A stretch of 64,000 bases of DNA from Bacteroidota bacterium. Lineage in GTDB: Bacteria > Bacteroidota > Bacteroidia > Sphingobacteriales > Sphingobacteriaceae. Location: NCBI GenBank assembly GCA_023450085.1, contig JAEXHI010000022.1, positions 310,001 through 374,000 on the forward strand, written 5' to 3'. Position numbers and translations under genes: made by a program. Below the pieces are notes generated by a model, which saw only the letters and a program-made list of their open reading frames with translations, made no database searches and was not told where the DNA came from. This document shows positions 1-9,779 of this stretch, piece after piece (the first letter of the stretch is position 1; each line of letters opens with the position of its first letter).

Positions 1-1301
1 GCAGCCGATAATGGTGCTTTTCCGGCTTGTAAAGATACATTTGGCATTCTTTGGAATTGGATGCTGTCCCAGCTATCCGCATAGCAGCAACCTTGTGATT
101 CCTTTAAGCCTAAAATATGTGCCTGATCTCGGATAGTTTGGTAATTCACCAAAATACCATCCTTAATAATGTCCCATTGGCCACATTTCACCCCTTCATC
201 ATCATAACCTACGGCACCTAATGAGCCTGTTTCTAATTTGTCGGCTACAATGTTTACTTCCTTGCTACCAAAGTTGAATTTTTTGCTTTCCCATTTATCC
301 AAGGTAAGGAAACTGGTTCCCGCAAAATTTGCTTCGTAACCCAATACGCGGTCTAGCTCCGTTGGATGTCCCACCGATTCGTGAATGGTAAGGAACAAGT
401 GCGAAGGATCTAATACCAAATCGTATTTGCCTGGAGCAACAGGTTTTGCTTTTAATTTCTCGTCTACATGTACGGCTGCTTCTCTCACATCTTCCAACAT
501 GTCGTAACGTTTTTTGTATAGCGTAACAGGGCCACCTTTGATTTTTTCGCTATCAAGAGGTTGCATGTACTCAAAACCCATCCCCATTGGTGCACTTAAA
601 GCATTACGGGTTTCGAACTTTCCTGCTGCCGCATCTATTTTGGTAAGGGTAAAGGTAGGCCAAATGCGGTGGATGTCCTGGTCAATGTAAGAGCCATCTG
701 TAGAAGCAAAATACTTTTGTTCGTTCACCATAAACAGGTTACTATTGATGTATTTTGCACCTCCCTTAAGGGCTTCATTGTTCACATTAAGCAATAAATC
801 TACTTTGTCTGCAATAGGCACTTCAAAAGCATTGGATTGAATAGGCGTTTTCCATGATACCTGACCATAACCTTTTTGTGGAGCCAATTGCACAGGCTCG
901 TCCATCAGTTTTGCATTTCCTTTAGCAATGGCCGCTGCCATTTTAGCGGCTTTGGCAATACTGTCGTGGTCTAAGTTATTGGTGGCTGCAAAACCCCAAG
1001 CACCATTGGCCAACACTCTAATGCCTAAACCATATGATTCCGTATTGGCAATGTTGTCGACCCTTTTTTCACGAGTGGCAATCACTTGGTTCAGGTAACG
1101 TCCAATGCGCACATCGGCATAGCTGGCACCATTTGCCTTGGCGGCGTTTAAGGCTACATCTGCCAATCGCTTTTTGATGGCCACATCAACAGGAGTGAGG
1201 GCTTCCTCCACAGAAATCATTCGACCAAACACAGGTACGCTAGCGGCCATAGAAGCACCAGCACTAATGCCAGTAAGGTATAAAAAGTCTCTTCTTTTCA
1301 A
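1..1301 (-). CDS. tldD: TldD/PmbA-family metalloprotease, partial (second TldD copy)
   Basis: The C-terminus runs off the window edge; about 433 codons are visible. The protein is strongly similar along its whole visible length to the TldD copy at 2777-4411, including the zinc-protease motif HESVGHP (codons near 387-370). TldD forms a heterodimer with TldE and cleaves unstructured peptides, as in E. coli microcin B17 maturation (family knowledge). The start is a TTG at 1301, giving MKRRDFLYLTG, a twin-arginine-like N-terminus followed by a hydrophobic stretch, so export by Tat is possible; most TldD proteins are cytoplasmic. It follows the tldE gene after a 157-nt gap that holds a palindromic repeat, so it may have its own transcription. 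A tandem duplication of tldD around tldE is the simplest reading. Confidence 0.9.
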   Translation of the reverse strand, partial: MKRRDFLYLTGISAGASMAASVPVFGRMISVEEALTPVDVAIKKRLADVALNAAKANGASYADVRIGRYLNQVIATREKRVDNIANTESYGLGIRVLANGAWGFAATNNLDHDSIAKAAKMAAAIAKGNAKLMDEPVQLAPQKGYGQVSWKTPIQSNAFEVPIADKVDLLLNVNNEALKGGAKYINSNLFMVNEQKYFASTDGSYIDQDIHRIWPTFTLTKIDAAAGKFETRNALSAPMGMGFEYMQPLDSEKIKGGPVTLYKKRYDMLEDVREAAVHVDEKLKAKPVAPGKYDLVLDPSHLFLTIHESVGHPTELDRVLGYEANFAGTSFLTLDKWESKKFNFGSKEVNIVADKLETGSLGAVGYDDEGVKCGQWDIIKDGILVNYQTIRDQAHILGLKESQGCCYADSWDSIQFQRMPNVSLQAGKAPLSA

Positions 1302-1334
1302 GATTTGTGATTTTTTGCTGATAAATAATAGAAA

Positions 1335-1444
1335 CCGTCATCTCGAACGAAAAAAGTGGAGCGCATGGTAAGTCAGTGCCATTAAGCCTAGCAAAAAGTT
1401 AACTATATGCTAGATTTCTCCTCCTAACGTCGTCGAAATGACGG
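1335..1444. repeat. Palindromic intergenic element, GTCAT/ATGAC family, copy 1
   Basis: The ends are inverted: CCGTCATCTCGA (1335-1346) and TCGAAATGACGG (1433-1444). The interior holds AGATTTCTC-like sequence. Related elements lie at 17115-17272, 20970-21098, 29361-29456 and partly at 27042-27085. It sits between tldE and the downstream tldD copy. No coding potential was seen. Confidence 0.75.
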
Positions 1445-1458
1445 ATAGCTATAAAATA

Positions 1459-2775
1459 TTAAATCGCGTCAGATAATGATGAGAAAGTAAAGTCTCTAAT
1501 CTTCATTGGTGGAATCAATCCACTACCTGTACGTACAGGTTTACCCAAAGCTTCTACGTTGTTAAGCATAATTACCGGACTTTCGTTGAACCTAAAGTTT
1601 TTGATTGGAAACTTGATTTCGCCATTTTCAATGTAAAAAGTACCATCGCGAGTAAGACCAGTAAGTAATAAAGTTTGAGGGTCAACCATACGGATATACC
1701 AGAAACGGGTTACCAAAATACCTTTTTCAGTACTCTTAATCAAATCTTCTAACGATTGGTTTCCACCTTCCATTACCAAACTACGGCTAAAAGGAAGTGG
1801 TTGTACATTCTTTTGAGAAGCCCAGTATCTTGAATAAGATAGATTTTTTACGACACCATTTTGTACCCATTGTGTTCTAGTGACAGGTAAGCCATCGCCG
1901 CTCCAAGTAGAACCCGGTACTTCTGGATTAAGTGGATCTGAATAGATGTTTACGTTTTCAGAAAACAACTGTTCACCCAAACGTGTACCACCACCTTTTT
2001 TACTCATAAAGCTACGACCTTCGTCGGCACTACGGGCGTCAAAACCCCTAAACATGTTACCTAGCATATCGCTAGCTGCCAAAGGTTCTAAAATGACGGT
2101 GTATTTTCCTGGTTCAATAGCTTTGGCACCAGCAGATCCGTTGGCTTTACTTGCTGCAATTTTGGTTAATGCAAGCGTGTCCATTTTGCTCAAATTATTG
2201 AAATCTTGATCTACGTAGCCTGAGCCCGTACCTTGCTTGTTACGCATGGTCACTGAAAAAGACACGTTAGTGCTTTTGTTGTAGGCAAACAAGCCTTTGG
2301 AGTTCATAATGGAATTAAAGCGGGTGTTGTTCTCCAAGAAACCAGCAGCTTCTAAACCACCAGCCTTGGATACACTAAGGCTTTGAGCTACCATTTCGGC
2401 CCTGGTTTCAGGTGTCATGGCGGCGGTATTGGCATTATAGGTTAATGATTCCGCAAAGGTTTGTGGTCCTAAAGGAGGCATATACTCTGGGTTTTCAGGC
2501 GCAAGCATGGCCAATTCTTCGGCCCTTTTCACTACTTTTTGCAGAGAGGCGTCGTCAAACTCGTTGATGGTTGCCGTACCTGTTTTTTTACCAAAAGTGG
2601 CACTTACGCCTAAACTCATTACATCTATTTGCCCTGCGGTTGAAACGGCATTTCTGGCATAGCGGATATTACCGCCATCAGAGCCATTTAAACTTACTTC
2701 ACAAGCATCGGCTTTAGCATAGCTAAGTACCTTTTTTAAAATTGCTTGGGCTTCTTCTTTACTTAATATGGCCAT
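1459..2775 (-). CDS. pmbA: TldE/PmbA-like partner of TldD
   Basis: This 438-residue protein matches the TldE (PmbA) half of the TldD/TldE protease. It has the family fold but no HExxxH motif, as expected for the non-catalytic subunit that shapes the substrate channel. It starts MAILSKEEAQ with no signal peptide. That differs from the two neighbouring TldD proteins, whose N-termini look exported. The start lies 1 nt after the stop of the upstream tldD gene (2777-4411), so the two are almost certainly co-translated. One TldE flanked by two TldD genes suggests it could pair with either. The length is close to the usual ~450 residues. The role in this organism (peptide maturation or degradation) is inferred only. 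Confidence 0.9.
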   Translation of the reverse strand: MAILSKEEAQAILKKVLSYAKADACEVSLNGSDGGNIRYARNAVSTAGQIDVMSLGVSATFGKKTGTATINEFDDASLQKVVKRAEELAMLAPENPEYMPPLGPQTFAESLTYNANTAAMTPETRAEMVAQSLSVSKAGGLEAAGFLENNTRFNSIMNSKGLFAYNKSTNVSFSVTMRNKQGTGSGYVDQDFNNLSKMDTLALTKIAASKANGSAGAKAIEPGKYTVILEPLAASDMLGNMFRGFDARSADEGRSFMSKKGGGTRLGEQLFSENVNIYSDPLNPEVPGSTWSGDGLPVTRTQWVQNGVVKNLSYSRYWASQKNVQPLPFSRSLVMEGGNQSLEDLIKSTEKGILVTRFWYIRMVDPQTLLLTGLTRDGTFYIENGEIKFPIKNFRFNESPVIMLNNVEALGKPVRTGSGLIPPMKIRDFTFSSLSDAI

Positions 2776-2776
2776 A

Positions 2777-4411
2777 TTATATTTTTCTTGCTGTATTAAT
2801 TACGTTAACTCCATTAAAACGGGTGGTGGCACTGCCATGTGAAACGGCACTGCTTTGTGAAGGTTGTCCTTTACCATCGTTGAAAGAACCGCCTAAACGA
2901 TAATCGCTTTCGTCGCAGATATCGGTACACGAATTCCAAAACTCTTGGGTATTGGCTTGGTAAGCTACATCGTTAAGCATGCCTGCAATTTTTCCGTTCT
3001 TGATTTCGTAGAAAATTTGTCCACCAAATTGGAAATTGTAGCGTTGTTGGTCAATAGAGAAACTACCATCACCAATAATGTAAATACCTTTCTCTACATT
3101 TTTGATCATGTCATCAACGCTTAGTTTTTCTTTACCCGCTTGTAAGGATACATTTGGCATTCTTTGGAACTGCACGTCATCCCAACCTTGTGCATAGCAG
3201 CAACCTTGCGATTCGTTTAGTCCTATAATATGTGCTTGATCTCTAATGGCCTGATAATTTACCAAGACACCATCTTTAATCAAATCCCATTTTTTACATT
3301 TTACCCCTTCATCATCATAACCTACGGCACCTAATGAACCCACTTGCGTTTTGTCGGCAAATAAATTCACTTTGTTGCTGCCAAATTTGAAGTTTTTGGA
3401 TTGCCATTTGTCCAAGGTAAGGAAACTGGTTCCTGCGTAATTGGCTTCATAGCCTAATACACGGTCAAGCTCGGTAGGGTGGCCTACTGATTCGTGTATG
3501 GTTAACCATAAGTGTGATGGATCCAATACCAAGTCATATTTCCCTGGTTCTACCGATTTGGCGGTTACTTTTTCGGAAGCTACCTTTGCGGCCGATTTTA
3601 CATCTTCCAACATGTCGTAACGACCTTTGTAACGGGTCACAATACCTGCAACTTTATCCTCTGGACGAGCATTCATGTACTCGTAGCCCATGCCCATTGG
3701 TGAGCTTAAAGAATTGCGGGTTTTGAACTGACCAGAAGCCCTGTCAATACGAGTAACGTTAAAGGTTGGATAAATACGGTGTACATCCTGATCGATGTAG
3801 GAACCATCAGTAGAAGCAAAATACTTTTGCTCGTTTACTGCGAAAATTGCCGAATTGACAAAGCTAGCACCATTTTGCATGGCAATGTCATTCACGTTCA
3901 GTAGCAAGTCTACCTTTTCTTTTACAGGAACTTCAAAAGCATTAATTTCGATAGGCGTTTTCCAACTCACTTCGCCATAACCTTTTTGAGGAGCTAGCTG
4001 TACAGGTTCTCCTTGTATTTTAGCATTGGCTTTGGCTACCGCAACTGCTTGTTCGGCAGCTTTGGCAATCCCGTCTTTAGTGACTTTGTTGGTGGCGGCA
4101 AATCCCCAACAGCCATTTACAATGACACGGATACCCACACCATACGATTCGGTATTGGCAACACCTTGTACTCTTTTTTCACGAGTGGCTACAAATTGGT
4201 TCAAATACCTGCCAATACGAACATCGGCATAGGAAGCCCCTTTTGATTTGGCCGCATTTAGCGCCACATCAGCCAGTTCTTTTTTAATTTTTGGATCTAC
4301 TCGGACCAGTGCCTGCTCAGGGTCTATCGGCATCGCATAAGCGGATAGATCGGGGAGTACTAAGGCACCCATTCCCATTCCGGATAGATAAAGGAAATCT
4401 TTTCTTTTCAA
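2777..4411 (-). CDS. tldD: TldD-family metalloprotease, full copy
   Basis: A 544-residue TldD protein with the motif HESVGH at residues 306-311, matching the HExxxH zinc site. The start is TTG at 4411, read MKRKDFLYLSG, followed by a hydrophobic segment to about residue 26 (GMGMGALVLPDLSAYA), a Tat-like or Sec-like leader unusual for TldD. In E. coli TldD a C-terminal Cys in a CGKxGQ segment is the third metal ligand. Here the equivalent stretch reads FNDGKGQ, without Cys, although other cysteines occur shortly before it (NSCTDICDESD). That substitution is my alignment by eye. The gene heads a block with tldE directly downstream, and follows the moxR operon after a 94-nt gap. Confidence 0.92.
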   Translation of the reverse strand: MKRKDFLYLSGMGMGALVLPDLSAYAMPIDPEQALVRVDPKIKKELADVALNAAKSKGASYADVRIGRYLNQFVATREKRVQGVANTESYGVGIRVIVNGCWGFAATNKVTKDGIAKAAEQAVAVAKANAKIQGEPVQLAPQKGYGEVSWKTPIEINAFEVPVKEKVDLLLNVNDIAMQNGASFVNSAIFAVNEQKYFASTDGSYIDQDVHRIYPTFNVTRIDRASGQFKTRNSLSSPMGMGYEYMNARPEDKVAGIVTRYKGRYDMLEDVKSAAKVASEKVTAKSVEPGKYDLVLDPSHLWLTIHESVGHPTELDRVLGYEANYAGTSFLTLDKWQSKNFKFGSNKVNLFADKTQVGSLGAVGYDDEGVKCKKWDLIKDGVLVNYQAIRDQAHIIGLNESQGCCYAQGWDDVQFQRMPNVSLQAGKEKLSVDDMIKNVEKGIYIIGDGSFSIDQQRYNFQFGGQIFYEIKNGKIAGMLNDVAYQANTQEFWNSCTDICDESDYRLGGSFNDGKGQPSQSSAVSHGSATTRFNGVNVINTARKI

Positions 4412-4505
4412 AGTGGTTCGGTTTAGGTGATTAATAATCCAAATTAATCAAATGCATAAACACTTGCCCTATATAAAGTATAACATTTTAGTTTCAAAGT
4501 TAATT

Positions 4506-6281
4506 TTAGCGGTGAAGACGGCTTTCTAACCATAAGAAACCTGCGGCTAGTACAAAAGCAAAGAAAAACCACCACTTGGAAATTGTCTTTTTAAGAATAA
4601 AGTTTGTTTCGGGTAAATCTTTTGAAGACGGATGCGATAATGAATAGGCCTTATTCTGCGTTAAACGTTGATTAGCCCTAAGTCCTTGCCAGTTTTCTTC
4701 TCCAAAAATATAGAAGTGTTGATTTTGGCCATCGATATTCAACTGATGCCAGCCTGATTGGAGTGGCCAGTAAGCAAATTGCCAGTAATTATTGAACAAC
4801 ATGTTTTGTTTACTACTCAAGTTTTGTTGTTCGTTAAGGATTGATGGAATAGTAGCGCTAAGACTGGCCAAACTAAAGTTGATTTTGCTCATGACCTTGG
4901 CAACAGTATTTGTGATTTGAAGCTGGTAATTGGGTACTGTGCTACGGGCGGAAGCTTCAAGCAAAGTGCTCCAATACTTGGCGTAATCCTGTGGGTGGCC
5001 TGTTAGGCTCCATTGATAGCTGTTGGGAAGGGTAGTCGCTATTATTTTTCCCTTACCGTATATTTTTTGTATCGCAATAATTGATGAACCATCTGCCACC
5101 AGCGGTTGTTGATCGGTACTATTTGCTATTGAAAAAGGCACTTGTTCGGGTAAAGCGGCTAATTTTAATTGCTGCGAGGCTAAAAGAAGCTGATTGACTT
5201 TTTCTTGTTTTTTGTTGGCTGTTAGGTTTAAGTTTTTGATCCAAGGTTCGGTGCTGTTAGGTTCTTGTGATAAAATGATAAGGCCTAACCCTTGTGCTAC
5301 TGCTTGTTTAACAGCCTGCTTTTCTGGAACTGACATGTTTTCGAATTCCTGTTGGTCTAATAGCAATAGGTCTTCTTTTTGAAGTAATGGTGTGTTCAGT
5401 CTATTAAGGTCAATGCTATTTCTATTGAGAAAATCGAGACTATATTTTTCTTTACTGATACGATTTCTCATTGCTACGGCATATTGGTTCTCATACAGCC
5501 ATCTTTTTAGAAAATTGTATTCGAACCCAGGAGATGAACCTAATACGATTATTTTTAGGGAAGTTTTTGCTAGGGTTTGTACAGGAATAGGTTCTTGGCT
5601 AAGGGTGTCTTTGCCTTGTAGGGCAATCAATTGTAACACGGCTCTGCCTTTTTGTTTAATTTGGTATTGTAACGAAAACTTTGTTGTGGTATTTGCGGCA
5701 ACTTCTGTAGAATCTAACGTCTTTCCAAAGCCAATGAGCTTAAGGCTAATTGCTGTTGAAGCGGTGTGACGATACTGGCCTTGTACGATTAGAGTTTCAC
5801 CTTCTTTAAGTTTATCCTTCCAATGGCAAGCAATAACGCCACTTGGTTTTTCTGTGGGATGAAAATCAAGTGAGATATTTTTAACCTGCTTTAATTGCTC
5901 TTCAGTCAAGCCATAACCATATACATTTAGCTCCTTAATTTCGGGGTGCGCTGCTAAATAATAGGCTAAATCAGGTATGTAGTTGGCCTTTCGCTTTAAG
6001 TTTGGTGCCAAGGTTTCATCAAGGAAGTATTTTTGGTGCGGAATATGGGCTATGCTGTCGGCCGGAAAGCCACGAGTTAGTAATGTTAAGGTAGCATTAC
6101 GCTGTTTGCTCTCATAGCTAACGGTAATAGGGATGATCATTAGCACTAATGCCGTTACAGCTAGTAATGTCGCAACAAGCCGTCCGCTTAACCAATGCTT
6201 GTTTGGTCTTTTAATTTCCTGATATACCAATAGGCACAACAACAGAAAACAAGCTATGATGATATAGAGGTTAAATTCCAT
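4506..6281 (-). CDS. Membrane protein of the moxR/BatA-type operon
   Basis: A 591-residue protein with two membrane segments near the N-terminus (about 4-20 and 33-53) and one near the C-terminus (about 566-585), enclosing a large probably periplasmic region. It is the last gene of a five-gene minus-strand operon, 8 nt after the DUF4175-like gene. Bacteroidota moxR clusters often end with a large protein of this kind whose central part resembles a degenerate glutamine-amidotransferase/vWA-type fold; I cannot confirm that from sequence alone. No catalytic motif was recognised. The function is unknown; partnership with the MoxR and vWA proteins upstream is inferred from context. Confidence 0.85.
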   Translation of the reverse strand: MEFNLYIIIACFLLLCLLVYQEIKRPNKHWLSGRLVATLLAVTALVLMIIPITVSYESKQRNATLTLLTRGFPADSIAHIPHQKYFLDETLAPNLKRKANYIPDLAYYLAAHPEIKELNVYGYGLTEEQLKQVKNISLDFHPTEKPSGVIACHWKDKLKEGETLIVQGQYRHTASTAISLKLIGFGKTLDSTEVAANTTTKFSLQYQIKQKGRAVLQLIALQGKDTLSQEPIPVQTLAKTSLKIIVLGSSPGFEYNFLKRWLYENQYAVAMRNRISKEKYSLDFLNRNSIDLNRLNTPLLQKEDLLLLDQQEFENMSVPEKQAVKQAVAQGLGLIILSQEPNSTEPWIKNLNLTANKKQEKVNQLLLASQQLKLAALPEQVPFSIANSTDQQPLVADGSSIIAIQKIYGKGKIIATTLPNSYQWSLTGHPQDYAKYWSTLLEASARSTVPNYQLQITNTVAKVMSKINFSLASLSATIPSILNEQQNLSSKQNMLFNNYWQFAYWPLQSGWHQLNIDGQNQHFYIFGEENWQGLRANQRLTQNKAYSLSHPSSKDLPETNFILKKTISKWWFFFAFVLAAGFLWLESRLHR

Positions 6282-6289
6282 TACTGCCC

Positions 6290-8398
6290 TTAGTTTTTAA
6301 GATGATTAAAATAACGGTCACTTAGTTTCTTCACGCTTCCGCCAATTTCTGCTTGCGGATTTGCACTTTGAATACCAATCAACTGATAAATGGCTTTGGC
6401 AACGATATCTAAATCATTGGCTTGAGGCACTTTACTTAGCGATAGTTTGCGTAAGCTTTTTAGAGCGCTCAAATAGCTTTCCGGATGACTGGCTGCTGCT
6501 ATAATGATTTGCCTTTCGGCACTTTGAAGTAAGGCTCTGTCATTTGCCGTAAAAGCTTTTCCATCTTTGTGGAGGTTTAGCAGAGATAATAAGATGCGAA
6601 GTTCTTCATTGCTGCGATCTTTGTTTTCAAACTGGGCACTTTGTTGAGGTGCTACAATTTTGTCCTGATTACCCGTCAATCTTTTCTCATTTTTTAATGC
6701 AGCTGTTTTAACAGTAGTTTTAGCGACATAGGCTCTTGACTTTTGTTGTAAATCTTTCAATAAGCGCAAGGCTTTGTATTCAAAAGGGAGTGCTTCTTGC
6801 GGTTTGTAAGTTCTTAACTTAAGCTCCGAAGTCCACATTTCATTCAATACAGCTTTCAATTGTGCTTTAATAGCAGGTTCAAAAAAGGTGGCATCTTCTG
6901 CAATGTCGTGTTTATGGGCATAGCGATCCATAATGGCTTGTACATCGCCAAATTTTTCTTCTCCGTGGTCATGCCCGTCATGTTCATCGTGGTCTTCACT
7001 ATCCCCTCCAATAGAGGTTTCATTTTCTTCACCCAAAAACTTGCCATAACGCAATCGAAGTAGTTTTTGATCTATGGCTAAGCCATTGCTCCTCTTGTTA
7101 AAATCTTCTATGCTAATGCTCGCTTTTTCGCCAAGCAGTTTTTCCGTATCTAAAATAATTTGGCGCTGACTTCGGAAATACTCTGGTACCAAGTTTACAC
7201 CCGAAGTCATTCCCGCCATACTCATCAGCTCAGCAGTATCTACAATGTTCACCATATAAACATCCGAACGGCTCAATTGCCCCTTGTTATCCTGTGCTTG
7301 GATGAAGAAGTAAAGCTCATCTCCTGGTTTCATCCCTAAGCTTCGTAAGTCAATTGATTTTTGGAGCGCAACGCTTTTGCGATTTGCAAAGGAAGCGTCA
7401 AATTGTAAGCGCTTTTCCGTAAAACTTATGCTTTCGCCTTTGCCACTGGCCATGGTAGCCGAAATATAAGCACCTGCAATACCGTAATCATCATTCAATT
7501 GTGCCTTAATATTGATCCGCATCGGTTGCCCAATATCAATCGTATGCTGTGGTTTTGGTTGGCTGATGTTGATTTTTACGGGATAATCTGGGATAACTTC
7601 AATTTGGTAGAGATCAGATTTTTTGCCATCTAATTCTAACTGATAAAAGCCTTGTTTATCTAACTTTCTAGCGAAACTCCACAAGGTAGAATCTTGATTT
7701 AAAGGCTTTAGCGAAAGCTTTTCTACCTCATTAAAAAATACACGGAAATTACGGATGGCTTTATTGGTGCGGATGTTCCATACTACTTTGGCATCTAATT
7801 CGGCCTTAAGGTAAAACTGGTTTTGCTGTCTGCGAGACTTTCCAGTGTAGCTTGGAGGGGTGATTTCCACCGAGTAACTCGAAATCTGAGGCAGTACCTT
7901 TTCTTCTTTGCGGATGTTGGTGTTGTTTGCTTCAAGTAGATCGGTAGCTGAATGGATTCTTTTTGGAGGAATAAACAAATAAATGCTTAATCCAATCATC
8001 AAACAAGCAAAACTGATCCAGTTTTTAAGGTTCAGGTCTTTGAAAATATTCTTCTTGGGTAATAATGGAAGTATTTTATCGGCTTGTAAGTTTTGTAAAG
8101 TACCCAGTTGTTCCTGTGGTTTTAAAAAAAGACTGCTACTTTCTTCCAGCTCAGGGAACTGGCTATCAAGATAACGTACAATATGTTGCTCCTTGATTTT
8201 CCATAAAGGATAAATTCCTAAAAATACTATTGTAGATGAGATAAAAACAGCAAAATAAATCCAATAACCTGTACCCAGAAAATAATGGAGCAAACTACCT
8301 GCCAACAGTGCAATACCCAAACTTAAAGCTAGACCCTGTATGCTAAGCAGTAAAATCCTCCTGTTTTTTAAGCTTTGTATGTATCTTTTGCTTTCCAT
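6290..8398 (-). CDS. DUF4175-like large membrane protein
   Basis: A 702-residue protein with two N-terminal membrane segments (about 13-35 and 40-60) and a third near residues 128-145, then a long soluble region. The layout matches the DUF4175-type proteins found in alpha-proteobacterial and Bacteroidota moxR operons. Around residues 455-475 there is a striking acidic and histidine-rich patch (DHDEHDGHDHGEE), which could bind metal or may just be a flexible linker. It starts 2 nt after the stop of the BatA-like gene, so it is translationally linked. The family function is not established; a role in envelope integrity or protein-complex maturation with MoxR is inferred from context. Confidence 0.85.
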   Translation of the reverse strand: MESKRYIQSLKNRRILLLSIQGLALSLGIALLAGSLLHYFLGTGYWIYFAVFISSTIVFLGIYPLWKIKEQHIVRYLDSQFPELEESSSLFLKPQEQLGTLQNLQADKILPLLPKKNIFKDLNLKNWISFACLMIGLSIYLFIPPKRIHSATDLLEANNTNIRKEEKVLPQISSYSVEITPPSYTGKSRRQQNQFYLKAELDAKVVWNIRTNKAIRNFRVFFNEVEKLSLKPLNQDSTLWSFARKLDKQGFYQLELDGKKSDLYQIEVIPDYPVKINISQPKPQHTIDIGQPMRINIKAQLNDDYGIAGAYISATMASGKGESISFTEKRLQFDASFANRKSVALQKSIDLRSLGMKPGDELYFFIQAQDNKGQLSRSDVYMVNIVDTAELMSMAGMTSGVNLVPEYFRSQRQIILDTEKLLGEKASISIEDFNKRSNGLAIDQKLLRLRYGKFLGEENETSIGGDSEDHDEHDGHDHGEEKFGDVQAIMDRYAHKHDIAEDATFFEPAIKAQLKAVLNEMWTSELKLRTYKPQEALPFEYKALRLLKDLQQKSRAYVAKTTVKTAALKNEKRLTGNQDKIVAPQQSAQFENKDRSNEELRILLSLLNLHKDGKAFTANDRALLQSAERQIIIAAASHPESYLSALKSLRKLSLSKVPQANDLDIVAKAIYQLIGIQSANPQAEIGGSVKKLSDRYFNHLKN

Positions 8399-8400
8399 AT

Positions 8401-9777
8401 TTATGCCTGTTTCAAAGGATTTTGTTTACGATAGGTTAATAAACGTTCCACTAAAAACACTAGAAATGCCAATACCCAAAGGTATTTGTCCAAATTTAGG
8501 TTAGGCGAAAGTAGGGCAGGGTTGTCTTTTGAGTTTTCAAAAGTGGCAATGGGCTGCTCATTCATTTGAGTAAAAGAAGGCGCTGCTTCAAAACCAAATT
8601 GCTTGTTGGTTTGGCCGTATAATAAAGGAAATAGCACTTCTACAAATTCATCTTTCCATACCAAATCTGTCCACTGTGGATTAAACCTGCTGTAAAAAGT
8701 GTACTCGTTGACCTGCTGTGTTTGTTGCACTGTTAAAAGTGCTTCTCCAAAACCATCTTCCCATAAGTTTTTTCCAGTTTCTTTGGCCGCTACTCTGTTT
8801 AAAATTTTTGAAGAAGATGCGTAGTTAAGCGAGGTATTCCCAAAATTGATGGAGCTGTTTTCGTCGATTGCTTTTCCTTTTGCATATTTAAAAATTATCG
8901 CATTAGCTTTTAGGTTTTTGCGAATATCATTGGGAACATCAGTGTCTGCTAACCAAAAAATAGCGTCTAATGGTTCTTTGCTATTTTGACTATAAATCGT
9001 AATTGGTTGACCAAGGTATTCCCCAATGGCATTAACGGCAGCTTTTACGTATTTGGAATCCAAAGTACTGTTAGAATGGATCAGTACCTGCATTGCTGGA
9101 ACCAATACCGCTTTTTCTCGTTGGTAAATTACAGTATTGCCGCTAACTTGAGCCTTTAAGTTCAGGTTCAAAAAGGACTTGTGGTAAGATTTTGTGGTAT
9201 CTAAAGGTGGCGCTTGCCAATGAACTTGTAAATGTAGCTTTGGCAATTCTTCTTCAAAACCTAGTGCCGTTTTGGGTGCAAATATCCATACAGGATACTG
9301 GTTGGGAAGTTGATGATTGGCTTGTTTAAGCAAGGAAGTATAGCTCAATGGAGGAAGGCTATCCATAGCTGTATTTGAGGTATCCTTAAGAGATAGTGAT
9401 TTAAAACCTAAACCTAAATGACGGAACTCAAAACCTTTATTCAATAAAGAATCGATGGTTTTACGATGGTTTTGGTAAGTTGTCTTCAGATTTTGTTGTT
9501 CTACCAAAATCCAACCACCTTGTTTTGCCAAGGGCTTGCCTTTTAAAAAAGGCTGCGCCAACAAAAAGGCCAATATTATTAATAGCAAGCAACGTAACAA
9601 CAGCAATAACCAATCACTGACTACCAGGCTTCTGGCGTTTGATGCGGCGCTTTCGCCCATTAATGAAATACTGCCTACCTTTAAGGTTTTACCTTGTTTT
9701 ATTCGCCATAAGTGAATAACAATGGGAACAAGGATTGCCGTTAGGGCCAATAAACCGATAGGGTATAGCAAATTCAC
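8401..9777 (-). CDS. BatA-like membrane protein (N-terminal BatA domain)
   Basis: A 458-residue protein opening with MNLLYPIGLLALTAILVPI, the two-helix BatA N-terminal domain (membrane segments about 4-24 and 58-77). A C-terminal membrane helix lies at about 430-448. The middle region lacks a clear MIDAS motif, so it is not a full vWA protein. It lies 2 nt after the DUF58 gene and 2 nt before the DUF4175-like gene. In Bacteroidota such proteins accompany MoxR ATPases and DUF58 proteins. Bacteroides Bat genes were named for aerotolerance, but that phenotype cannot be assumed here. Confidence 0.9.
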   Translation of the reverse strand: MNLLYPIGLLALTAILVPIVIHLWRIKQGKTLKVGSISLMGESAASNARSLVVSDWLLLLLRCLLLIILAFLLAQPFLKGKPLAKQGGWILVEQQNLKTTYQNHRKTIDSLLNKGFEFRHLGLGFKSLSLKDTSNTAMDSLPPLSYTSLLKQANHQLPNQYPVWIFAPKTALGFEEELPKLHLQVHWQAPPLDTTKSYHKSFLNLNLKAQVSGNTVIYQREKAVLVPAMQVLIHSNSTLDSKYVKAAVNAIGEYLGQPITIYSQNSKEPLDAIFWLADTDVPNDIRKNLKANAIIFKYAKGKAIDENSSINFGNTSLNYASSSKILNRVAAKETGKNLWEDGFGEALLTVQQTQQVNEYTFYSRFNPQWTDLVWKDEFVEVLFPLLYGQTNKQFGFEAAPSFTQMNEQPIATFENSKDNPALLSPNLNLDKYLWVLAFLVFLVERLLTYRKQNPLKQA

Positions 9778-9779
9778 GT

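Noticed and set aside
3514..4246. Plus-strand open frames inside tldD
   Set aside because: They are antisense shadows of a well conserved TldD gene.
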